Positions 9,104 to 17,839 of a stretch of DNA of 64,000 bases are shown here, piece by piece. The translations under genes were made by a program, and so were the position numbers. Each line of letters starts with the position of its first letter. The stretch's first letter is position 1. The stretch comes from Pseudo-nitzschia pungens (lineage: Eukaryota; Bacillariophyta; Bacillariophyceae; Bacillariales; Bacillariaceae): assembly GCA_037355855.1 (NCBI GenBank), contig CM074758.1:9273001-9337000 (forward strand), given 5' to 3'. The notes under the pieces were generated by a model. It saw nothing but the letters and a program-made list of their open reading frames with translations. It had not been told where the DNA came from and did no database searches.

Positions 9104-11437
9104 TTATTGGGTTGCATCTTTTGCAGTTTTAGCGTTCTCGGTCCGCGGCGCATGGTATTCCTCCAGGTAGTCCGTGAGAACCCCGTCCCGTGCCTCGACC
9201 ATGTGGTTCCACAGATTCTGGACCCGGACCATCCGCGCCATTTGATCGATGTAGTTTTCCCAGAACTCGGGCTCCTTGTTGTTTGTCTCCGTCGCATCCG
9301 TCGCATCCGTCTCATTCGTCGTCTTTTCACCTGAATCATTCGTCGACGGTTTGGAACCCTTGGAATCCTTGGCGGCGGCCTCCTCTCGCTCCGCCCGCAC
9401 CCGCTCGGCTCGGGCTCGTCGCGTGGCATGGATCTCGTCACGAATGGAGTGGGGGATCAGCGGCGGTTCCTGGAGGTGCTTGAAGATGCACTGCTTGTTG
9501 TTGGAGGAGTGATAGACCAGGTGCTTGCTGAAGGTACCAGCCGACTCCATGTCGTACACCCTCTGGACGCGGCATCCCTTTTCCGAGTAGATTTGAAGGC
9601 CGCCGCTCCAGTACTCCACGTTCTGTCGGTGGAGTCCGTCGCGCGGGTGTTTCTTAAAGTGAAAGGGGGGCAGGAAGCTGAGCTTGTTGACCGTGCAGAG
9701 GTCGTTGTGGTAGAGCACAATGTCCCCGGCCGACGCCAGCCATCCTCCGGTCTGGGCCTGGAGCCGTCCCCCGGGCAGGTATCGCAGGTGTGCGGGCGGC
9801 GCTCCGTCCCTGTTGTAATCTTTGGCGTAGCGGTCGGTGATTTGGTGACCGGCCCAGACGCCCGGAAAGCTCTTGGGACCCAGCAGCGGTGCGGCAAACC
9901 ACGAGGTGTTTGTGGCATCGCCGGGTGTGGATATCGACGTCCACGGACGCAGCTTGAATCCGACGAGCTTGGCTTCCCAGATCACCAGGTCGTCGGCCGA
10001 CGGATTGGGTTTGTCGGTAAACTGTTGGCGAGCGACCCCTGCGGCATTCGCACCGACCGAGTCCTCGTCGCCGTCATCTTCGTCATAGTTATCGTTATCG
10101 TTATCGTTGTCGTCGTCCCGATCCAACCGGCAGCACGGGTTGGGATCCACGGTGTTCTCCAGCGCTGGTTCGGGGATCGAGATTGCCGTTTCGTCGGTAA
10201 CGTTCCAGTTGATGGGCGCGTTTCTCCGCGTGCAGGCTTCGCTAGAGCTCGCGGCCAGGACCTCGACGCGGACAAACCCGGCTTTCATGCTCCGCTGCCA
10301 ATTCCGTTCGAGCGGTGCGTTCCAATTGTTCTTTCCCTGCCGCTGCGGCCTCGGCGGCAGCACGGGATACCGCTGGTTGCGGAGGCCGGCGGCCTTTTTC
10401 GAGATCCGCAGGTGCGTTTCGACGTGTGTCTTGGTGTACATCATGTCGTCTTCCATCACCACAAAGAAATCGTAGTAGGGCAGCTTGTCCTTGATCACGA
10501 GCCGGTGCTGGCGCGCCAGCTGGGCCGGGGCTTCCCGCAACCTTACCGAGGGCCGCCTGAAATCTTCCGCGTCCTCGGCGAGTTTCATGTGGTCGAACAT
10601 TTTGTCGTCGGGTTCCGACGCCAGGATGCAATTCTGGAATTGGGTCGAGGCCGGCTCGTTCAGGTATTTCTTGCAGTGGTACATGAGCGGTGAGGCATCG
10701 GACCAGTACTGGATCCCCACCGAGGGCGGCAGGGATCGGCGCAGAACGTCCTTTTGCTTCTGAGACGGTGTGTAGGAGGTGATCATGTACAGATCGACCA
10801 AGTACTTTCGCCGGGTGTTGCTATCGTCGTCTTCATCTCCATCTTCATCTTCATCTTCAGTTCCATCGTCATCGTCCTCCTCCTTCCCTCGGAAATAGGA
10901 TCCAATGTTCTGTTTCAGCACGGGAACGACCATTCCGGTCCAGCGATTGCGTTTCCGATTGTGTCTGTCCATCATGGATTTCCCCGAGGACGTGACCACG
11001 TAGAGAACCCGAAGAGCTTTGTCGTCGTCAAAGTCGTCGCTGTCAACATCATTGTCCTTGTCCTTGTCGTTTTCAACATCATTGTCACCGCTGCCGCCGT
11101 CTTCTTGCGATTCGTCCTCGTCGCCACCGACATCTTCTCCGCTTTGGTCATCGCTTTGCGATTTTTCCTCTTCGGTTTCGTCATCGTCGTCTCCGTCGTT
11201 GTTTTCGTTTTCGTTCTCGTTTTCGCTCTCGGCTTCGCTTTGCCCTTTCTCGCCATTGCTTTTGTCACCGGAGTCGTCGTCGTCCTCTTCTTCTTCTTCG
11301 TTGTCGTCGGCTTCGGAGAGCATCCGGCGGACGCCGGACGATTTCCCGGTATAGATCGGGTGCAAGGATGCGAACGAGGAAAAAGTCGCGGCGACCGAAT
11401 GATGGGTGTGGATTGGGTGGTTCGCGTTCGCATTCAT
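9104..11437 (-). CDS. Glycosyltransferase-like protein, catalytic part; N-terminal anchor separated by a mobile-element insertion
   Basis: The 777-codon frame begins at an internal ATG (MNANANHPIHTHH). An acidic Asp/Glu/Asn/Ser stem (about residues 40-220) is followed by a globular part. The sequence FFVVMEDDMMY near residue 325 resembles the acidic DxD/EDD metal-binding motif of GT-A glycosyltransferases, and the C-terminal half is rich in aromatic and Cys residues. A second acidic low-complexity insert (DNDNDNDNYDEDDGDED) interrupts the domain. The C-terminus has a basic, coiled-coil-like segment (RRARAERVRAEREEAAAK). The true N-terminus with a membrane anchor is found 4 kb away at 15.7-16.0 kb on the same strand, beyond a retroelement, and 0.6 kb of the stem is present on both sides. 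As written, the copy would lack its Golgi anchor and its upstream frame runs into mobile-element sequence. The family is an inference from the motif and architecture. Confidence 0.6.
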   Translation of the reverse strand: MNANANHPIHTHHSVAATFSSFASLHPIYTGKSSGVRRMLSEADDNEEEEEDDDDSGDKSNGEKGQSEAESENENENENNDGDDDDETEEEKSQSDDQSGEDVGGDEDESQEDGGSGDNDVENDKDKDNDVDSDDFDDDKALRVLYVVTSSGKSMMDRHNRKRNRWTGMVVPVLKQNIGSYFRGKEEDDDDGTEDEDEDGDEDDDSNTRRKYLVDLYMITSYTPSQKQKDVLRRSLPPSVGIQYWSDASPLMYHCKKYLNEPASTQFQNCILASEPDDKMFDHMKLAEDAEDFRRPSVRLREAPAQLARQHRLVIKDKLPYYDFFVVMEDDMMYTKTHVETHLRISKKAAGLRNQRYPVLPPRPQRQGKNNWNAPLERNWQRSMKAGFVRVEVLAASSSEACTRRNAPINWNVTDETAISIPEPALENTVDPNPCCRLDRDDDNDNDNDNYDEDDGDEDSVGANAAGVARQQFTDKPNPSADDLVIWEAKLVGFKLRPWTSISTPGDATNTSWFAAPLLGPKSFPGVWAGHQITDRYAKDYNRDGAPPAHLRYLPGGRLQAQTGGWLASAGDIVLYHNDLCTVNKLSFLPPFHFKKHPRDGLHRQNVEYWSGGLQIYSEKGCRVQRVYDMESAGTFSKHLVYHSSNNKQCIFKHLQEPPLIPHSIRDEIHATRRARAERVRAEREEAAAKDSKGSKPSTNDSGEKTTNETDATDATETNNKEPEFWENYIDQMARMVRVQNLWNHMVEARDGVLTDYLEEYHAPRTENAKTAKDATQ
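10849..11437 (-). repeat. Duplicated segment of the glycosyltransferase-like gene, copy A
   Basis: About 0.6 kb encoding NHPIHTHHSVAATF through NIGSYFRG matches 15049-15726. Unique parts look essentially identical; differences are length changes in GAC/GAA-type repeats, for example fewer GTCCTT units here. Confidence 0.9.
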
Positions 11438-11440
11438 GTT

Positions 11441-13203
11441 TGTTTGGAGGGCTCGTAAAGATCGTGTAGATTTGTACAGTACGAGGTTTGAGTTTCTTAA
11501 TTGTTTAATTACATTGTTAAATCCTGAGTATTTCGATTACTGAGATGATCATTCCGACCACCGATTCTCCATTCTCATCTCCTATTTCCTGTTCTTATTC
11601 TTATCCACACAATTAACCTTCTGTACACGAGTCTACTAGAGCCCGTGTATTTATACTTAATGCACTGTAGACTCGGTACTTAGAGTCCTATTTTTAGTAA
11701 CCTTGGTATTCCTCTTTCAGTAAGTGGTAATGTCCCATATCTCTAGTCCCGGTCATTCTCATTCCCTCATATCTCAGGTCCCGGTCACTCCTCTCACTGG
11801 TCTTATTTCCTTCAATAGTCTTACGAAGCATATCATACGTGCATACTTGGTATCACGTCCAAACACACTACCCTGCTTCAAAGACTTTTGAATCACACTT
11901 CCTTCAATCGCACTTCCTCTGATTAAATCCTTCTTGACGTTTTGTCACCAATCCATTGGATCTCTTCGTTGTCGTAATATCAGATCTTCATTCAAACTCG
12001 TGTTTAGATGCGACGTCTCATCGTCCGCATTCTCTTGCATTTGCATCCGTTGTCAGGTCTTCGTGCCGTCTCAATCTTCCTATACGTTCAACTCTCAAAA
12101 CTCTTTATCACCGTATTCATTCAATGTTCAAACTCTTTGTAAAACTCTTTTCATTTGTAATCTTTCCTTCCTACCTGTTGTCCATCGAGTGATCTTTGTC
12201 TCGTCCATCGCTCGAATACTTATTTCCTATCAATCGATTCATTCCGTCATGTTACAATCAATCTTTCATACAATCGAATCGCTCCGTAATTCACTTCACC
12301 ATTCGTTCGAACCATATCGACGCAATGATCTTTCGGTCCATGTTGTAATCGATCAGTTTCTCTTCCGCATAATTAAATCGCTCCATGTTACGATTGATCC
12401 ATTTCCATATCTTTCTTTCCATATTCATCGTGTAATCATCATTCATTAAATCTTTCATAAGTGCCGTTTTCAATTGATCCGATACGTCTACCGTTCAACC
12501 GAATCAAGCTTGCCGTTTTCAATCGATCCGATACGTCTACCGTTCGACCGAATCAAGCTTTCATGCGATATTCTTCTTTCAATTACTCCGCTTCCCATAT
12601 TCATTCGCTTCCATCCTGGAATCAGTCCTTTCATTCTTTTCGCACGCGATCGATCTGTATCCATTCAGTTCGATCCGTCTTCTCTCGTTGCACTACATTC
12701 CGTATCGTCTCGAATGTTTCTTTCTGTACCCTTCCTGTACCCTCATCACTGTATCCTTTCTTCCATATAGCTCGTTTCCTTCATCGAGTCGTTCTGTTCT
12801 TCCGTATCATTTTATCATCTATCTGCTCGCCGTATCATTCCGTTGTCGGCTTGTGCTTCCGTATCATTTATCTGCTCGCCGTATCATTCCATTGTCGGCT
12901 TGTGCTTCCGTTCGCTTCAGCTTTCGTCCATTCATTCGGTGCATCCTTCAGCTTTCGTCCATTCATTCGGTGCATCCTATAGCTTCAGCTTTCGTCCATT
13001 CATTCGGTGCATCCTATAGCTTTCGTCTCGCGATTCGTTAACGTCCTATTCGTTAACGTCCTATTCCTTTGTATCCGCTTCGCTCGTTAACGTCCTATTC
13101 CTTTGTATCCGCTTCGCTCGTTAACGTCCTTTCCTTTTGTATCCTTTCAGCATTCCATTATCCATTGAATCATAAAATCATCAAATCACCTCACTACCCT
13201 GAT
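11441..13203. other. Noncoding tail of the insertion
   Basis: The sequence is pyrimidine-rich on the plus strand (CATTC/CGTTC) with no supported frame beyond chance frames. A TATAAATA-like sequence is present on the minus strand near 11647-11655. A phrase near 11867 (ACACTACCCTGCTTCAAAG) is echoed at 13192 beside the gag stop. Confidence 0.5.
12462..13135. repeat. Cluster of short tandem repeats in the element's 3' noncoding part
   Basis: Four different arrays lie close together. A 49-bp unit starting GCCGTTTTCAAT is doubled near 12462-12560. A ~49-bp unit containing ATCTGCTCGCCGTATCATTC occurs twice near 12820-12910. A unit containing CTTTCGTCCATTCATTCGG occurs three times near 12918-13020. 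CGTTAACGTCCTATTCC occurs several times at 13037-13130. Confidence 0.8.
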
Positions 13204-14733
13204 TCAAAGGAGTTGGAATGCGATGCCGGAGAGCTCCGTAGCTAACTCCCGCACGGTTTGATTTTCCATATAATTATCTTCAAGTTGAGACGTCCAGTGG
13301 ACTGGACGTGCACTCTTATTCCTCTCAAGTTCCCAACATTGTATTGTGGCATGGATGCCATCGCATACAGCACATAGTGGTTTTATCTTTGGAATGTCAT
13401 TTTCACGGAGTGGGCAGTTCTTTGCAATATGCCCCTTCTCCTGACACCAGCGGCAAATCGTATACTTTAACCAGGCCATTGCTGAGTGCGCTTTTCCAGT
13501 GCCGCCGTTGGTGCCATTGCGCCTGCCGCCGCCGTTGTTGCCGCTGCGCCTGCCACCATCATATTCGTCGTTGCTGCCGCCTTCGCTGCTGCCGCCTTCA
13601 CTGCTGCCGCCTTCGCTGCTGCCGCTGTTGTTTTCATCATCACCATCGCCAACATCATATCCGCCGTTGCTATTGTTATTAACATTGTTGATATCTGCGC
13701 CAAGGAGGCTCATATCATTAGGTCTGGTTTGTCCCTTTAGAACAATCACTGAATTGTACAGGTTCGTCGCCGTCATCTCCAGTTTCTCCCAGATGTCATA
13801 TATTGGTGTATCCGCATCTCGTAAATCATTTAACCGGGTTGTCAATGAGATCACCAGGTACTGCGGAACGCCACTGAGTAGTGTTGCAAATAACTCATCG
13901 TCTGTTGGTTTGATTGTCTTGTACTGGTATTTCTGCATCAGTCCAAACAATCGTTCGAAAATTTCCCTCGGGTGATCCAATGCCCCCATTCCAATTGCCT
14001 GTAGGTCCTTATCCAGCTGAATCCTGTCTGATGTATCCGTCCTTCTGTATAGTTTGAACAGCTCTTCAAAGATCCTATGTACTCTGCCTCGTGGCCAATT
14101 CTCCTTGTTTATCGTGTTCTGCTCTTCAGTCACTCCCCGGTCGAGCTTGGATTTCTCAATAATGGCAAGTCCCGTCCTATTGTTGTGGAATGCCGTACAC
14201 AAGTCGTTTATGGCTTTGATATGTTTTCTCATTGCCCTTCTCTGCTCTGGGGTCATGGTTTCGTGGGACGCTGAGTGGCCGTCACTTGGCAGGTCTGGAT
14301 GCTGCTTCGCCCTCACAAATCCCTCGTACTTGCTTCTGCTTGCATGGGCCAGGAACTGTTGGAACCATCCTTCAAAATCAACATCCCCTGCATTGGACAG
14401 CTTCGGAACCTTGGTATATGGCATGTTGGAATCACTGGAATCGCTGTCGCTCGAATCGCTCTTCTCTGAATCGTAATCGCTCTCGGAGGAATCGTCACTG
14501 CTGCTTTCGTCGTCGTCGTCACTGCTGCTATCTTTGTTGACTCTCAGTTCCTCTTCCTCTAACTCTCTGATTCTTTCTTCTTCTCTTCTTCTTTGTGCAT
14601 CCGCTCGTCGAAGTCTTCTTCTTAAACGTTCGTCCGCTTCCATTAGTCGTTTGTCTTCGTTGTTCTTGTTCTTTTGCCGATCGTCCGATAACACCACGCG
14701 ACGCCGACTTGTTTGCTTGACTTCTTCTTTCAA
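13204..14733 (-). CDS. Retroelement Gag with CCHC zinc knuckle
   Basis: The open frame has 509 codons. Its upstream limit uses a TTG codon, and the first ATG is at 14643 (MEADERLRRRLRR). The N-terminus is charged and coiled-coil-like, followed by an Asp/Ser-rich stretch, then a capsid-like helical domain (residues about 110-350, with FEGWFQQFLAHASRSKYEGF and YDIWEKLEMTATNLYNS). A Gly/Asn/Ser-rich linker (GGSSEGG units) precedes a canonical zinc knuckle, CRWCQEKGHIAKNC (C-x2-C-x4-H-x4-C), and a degenerate second one, CAVCDGIHATIQC. It would package element RNA into virus-like particles. The stop follows FQLL with no pol downstream. The protein is different from the gag at the left edge of the window. 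Confidence 0.8.
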   Translation of the reverse strand: MKEEVKQTSRRRVVLSDDRQKNKNNEDKRLMEADERLRRRLRRADAQRRREEERIRELEEEELRVNKDSSSDDDDESSSDDSSESDYDSEKSDSSDSDSSDSNMPYTKVPKLSNAGDVDFEGWFQQFLAHASRSKYEGFVRAKQHPDLPSDGHSASHETMTPEQRRAMRKHIKAINDLCTAFHNNRTGLAIIEKSKLDRGVTEEQNTINKENWPRGRVHRIFEELFKLYRRTDTSDRIQLDKDLQAIGMGALDHPREIFERLFGLMQKYQYKTIKPTDDELFATLLSGVPQYLVISLTTRLNDLRDADTPIYDIWEKLEMTATNLYNSVIVLKGQTRPNDMSLLGADINNVNNNSNGGYDVGDGDDENNSGSSEGGSSEGGSSEGGSNDEYDGGRRSGNNGGGRRNGTNGGTGKAHSAMAWLKYTICRWCQEKGHIAKNCPLRENDIPKIKPLCAVCDGIHATIQCWELERNKSARPVHWTSQLEDNYMENQTVRELATELSGIAFQLL

Positions 14734-14963
14734 TCGTATCCGTATCCGCGGATAGATCCTCTCTGTTGTTTGTTCTGTTTTCTTTTGCGATTGTTCGTTG
14801 AATCAAATCGCCTGCAAGACCGAATTCTTTTCGTTGGTCTAAATGTAATTTCTTTCTTCCGCAATCGTACTCGTCTCAGCGAGTCGACAATGATCGTATT
14901 CGGTGCGTTTTGTTAGCTCTCCAGAATAGATCCACAGCTGATCAGTGCTGTCTGCAGGACTGG

Positions 14964-14970
14964 CTTTATA
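14964..14970 (-). promoter_or_regulatory. TATA-like box upstream of gag
   Basis: TATAAAG on the minus strand lies about 230 bp upstream of the gag open frame inside the insertion, a plausible element promoter. It is supported by sequence only. Confidence 0.25.
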
Positions 14971-14990
14971 TTACCTCTTGGTCTGCTCCC

Positions 14991-16025
14991 TTAGTCCACC
15001 GCAATCTTATCCGCTTCCGCTGGACAGATCCAAACCGCTTTGTCTTTGTCTTCATCTTCAGTTCCATCTTCAGTTCCATCTTCAGTTCCATCGTCATCCT
15101 CCTCCCCTCGGAAATAGGATCCAATGTTCTGTTTCAGCACGGGAACGACCATTCCGGTCCAGCGATTGCGTTTCCGATTGTGTCTGTCCATCATGGATTT
15201 CCCCGAGGACGTGACCACGTAGAGAACCCGAAGAGCTTTGTCGTCGTCAAAGTCGTCGCTGTCAACATCATTGTCCTTGTCCTTGTCCCTGTCCTTGTCC
15301 TTGTCCTTGTCATTGTCCTTTTCAACATCATTGTCACCGCTGCCGCCGTCTTCTTGCGATTCGTCCTCGTCGCCACCGACATCTTCTCCGCTTTGGTCAT
15401 CGCTTTGCGATTTTTCCTCTTCGGTTTCGTCATCGTCGTCTCCGTCGTTGTTTTCGTTTTCGTTCTCGTTCTCGTTTTCGCTCTCGGCTTCGCTTTGCCC
15501 TTTCTCGCCATTGCTTTTGTCACCGGAGTCGTCGTCGTCCTCTCCTTCTTCCTCCTCTTCTTCCTCCTCTTCTTCTTCTTCGTCGTCGTCGGCTTCGGCT
15601 TCGGAGAGCATCCGGCGGACGCCGGATGATTTCCCGGTATAGATCGGGTGCAAGGATGCGAACGAGGAAAAAGTCGCGGCGACCGAATGATGGGTGTGGA
15701 TTGGGTGGTTCGCGTTCGCATTCATGTTCGCGTTCGCGTTCGCTTTCACGTTTGTGTTCGTGTTCGTGTTCGTGTTCATCGTGGCAAAGAAGCAGGCAGC
15801 AGCGGTCATCGTCGTCATCATCATCAGCAGCAGCACCGCCACCGACAGAATCCGAAGGGCGCGAAGGGAAGGCGGCACCGGATTTTCTTCTTCGATCGTG
15901 GCATTGCGACTCGTCTCGCAATCCAAATCGTCGCGCTCGTCGTCGCCATTCGTGCGCGGGGGTTGGTGCGTCGAAACAACCGGAACGTCTTCTGCCGCGT
16001 GAACTAGTACTGCTTGCTCGCGCAT
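14991..16025 (-). pseudogene. N-terminal part of the glycosyltransferase-like gene, truncated by the insertion
   Basis: Translation from ATG 16025 (MREQAVLVHAAEDV) gives a cytosolic N-terminus, a membrane anchor (LRALRILSVAVLLLMMMTTM, about residues 58-85), a repetitive NTNTNT/NANANA linker, then the acidic stem shared with copy A. After NIGSYFRGEEDDDGTED the frame enters insertion sequence and stops at 14991, so the catalytic domain is missing. Together with 9104-11437 it makes a normal type II Golgi-style protein: short tail, anchor, stem, catalytic domain. Either the gene is broken in this genome or the assembly joins two alleles. Confidence 0.7.
15049..15726 (-). repeat. Duplicated segment of the glycosyltransferase-like gene, copy B
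   Basis: This is the counterpart of 10849-11437. It is longer because of extra GTCCTT, TCTTCC and CTCGTT units. It continues on the 5' side into gene sequence absent from copy A. Confidence 0.9.
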
Positions 16026-17839
16026 TGTTGGTGACGTTCGTTTGGCATGTCGGTGAGAGAGGACGGAAAATGATTCGATGGGGTGTTCCGTCGGAAGAGA
16101 CGAGTCGCTGCGGTTGTTGCCCGAACAAACAAAAGGAACGAACGAACGAACGAACAAACTGTCTTTCTCGGTTACTGCGTTTGTAGCTTGGGATGTTGTG
16201 ACACGGCAACGTAACTTACGGCGTAAGGTTACTGGTGTTGGTTGTAGAACGATGTTCTAACTAATCTTACCGAGTGTCGATTTCCTTACAAGCAACGAGT
16301 AAGTTAACTCGCCTTTTTTAAAAGTTACTTGTGCCCGTAATCGTGTGTAGAGGAACGAGAAGGGCATCGATTTTTGAAAAATATTTTCAAAATATTTTCA
16401 AAAACAAAACTACTGAAGTAAGGTTACGTGCGAGGCATCACCCCGGAGAGATGAGGCTGGCTCAGTCAAACGAGCAAGTGAAGGGCGAAACGAGGATGGT
16501 ACGAGTAAGGTTAAACTTACCGTATGTCCTTCTTGTAATCGTATGTACGTACTGGATTGGGTATTACCGGCACGACTGAGGACTCACTCACTCACTCATC
16601 GTTTGACACACTGCGGTAAATTTATGGTGATTCCGATACCACGAGCAAGGTTACCGGTACGTACCGTAATTAAGATTTAGTACCGTACGACCAAAATGTG
16701 TCACCAACGCAAGGCGAAAACAGAGAAATGTTCCGGAAACGTCCAAACTCGAGATGCCGCCGATTCGTCCAAGAAGTACAGGTGGTATAGTACGACTGCT
16801 CGAGCTCATGATGCTTGCAAGCACGAGCAAGAAGGTTCCTCCAATGACGAATGCGAATCCGAATCTTAAAATGCGAATCCGAATCCGAATGCGAATGCGA
16901 GTGCGAGTGCGAGTGCTTGTTGTAATTTTAGTACCGGTACGAGGTACAGTGCCTCACTTCTCTGCTACCGGTACAGCAGATGGTGGTGATGATCTTCCAC
17001 GGATCGATTGATGATTGATTCGGCGGATCGTTGCGTGTGGATTGAGCCAGAAGCAGTAGTAGAGTACGTACTAGTAGCACGCAATGCTCTTTGCTCTCTT
17101 GCCTGCCTCTTGCGGGGAGAACCAATGAGGTGATTCCACAAGCTGCGCCTCACTCGGTGTGAACCATTCTGTGTGTGTGTGTATCTCTCTCTCTCTGCTC
17201 CTCTTTATCGCCATCCATTCGAGATCAACGTCGCAATCCCTGCAATTTTTGAGCGCGGGATCTCGAAGAGCGAGTGGCCAAGGCCACGGTGACGGCACGA
17301 TCGTGTGGAACGGAACTGCCCGAATCATAATAGTCACAATGACGATGATGATGAGAAGAGATGCGTGGTACACGAGAAGAGAGGCGTTTCGATTTTGCTT
17401 GCGGTGGTCTATACTACAAAACTATTTCGTTTAGAAACACTGCATTCGTTTTGCCGACCAGATGATTTGCGTTCGCAGCACTCCGAAAACGCGAGCATCG
17501 ATGGCAGCGCGACGGAATCTGGATCTCCGTTCGTTCCGAAACAGACCGCGAACACTCCGTCGTTTTCGTCGGCTTGGGTGTGGTTATCGACGGGGTGTGG
17601 ATCACCGGCGCGGTTTCCTTCCGATCGCATCTGCACCTACCGGGAGATTGTTGCGGTCGAAGTCGTCGTTTGTCGCGAAACCTTTACACGAAACAATGGG
17701 ACCGAACAACAACGATACATTCCATCACCCCCGCTAGCAAGCTTTGCATCTCGCATCGATCGATTGGTATCCATTCATTTCGTTTCGTTTCGTTTCGTTT
17801 CGATTCATTCCATTCCATTCCATTCTGTTCCGTATGGAC
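16026..17839. other. Intergenic with GTAAGGTTAC motifs and microsatellites
   Basis: No gene is supported. It holds several GTAAGGTTAC-type motifs (near 16222, 16416, 16508, 16650), a GAATCC/GAATGC hexamer tract at 16855-16915, GT and CT runs at 17167-17200, and GTTTC/ATTCC pentamer runs at 17775-17830 just downstream of the next gene. The left part is the presumed promoter of the glycosyltransferase-like gene. Confidence 0.6.

Larger units (their letters stand above)
11441..15045 (-). mobile_element. Gag-only, apparently non-autonomous retroelement-like insertion
   Basis: This 3.6-kb segment sits between the two duplicated gene parts. On the minus strand it carries a leader (about 15045-14734), a gag with a zinc knuckle (14733-13204), then 1.7 kb of noncoding, CATTC-rich DNA with short tandem repeats. 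I see no protease, integrase, reverse transcriptase or RNase H, and no matching LTRs at its two ends. It may be an internally deleted or LARD-like element, or a gag fragment caught in a rearrangement. Confidence 0.6.

Noticed and set aside
9428..10693. 421-codon plus-strand frame opposite the glycosyltransferase-like gene
   Set aside because: It is antisense to a frame with a catalytic-type motif and an acidic stem; its VVVFV and RRR runs are complements of Asp-rich codons.
12291..13041. Frames in CATTC-rich DNA (Ser/Phe/Ile-rich peptides)
   Set aside because: The peptides simply reflect the pyrimidine-rich repeat composition of the insertion's tail.
11441..15045. Search for paired LTRs at the ends of the gag insertion
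   Set aside because: The two ends (11441-11700 and 14800-15045) show no direct similarity beyond separate TATA-like sequences, so LTRs are not annotated.
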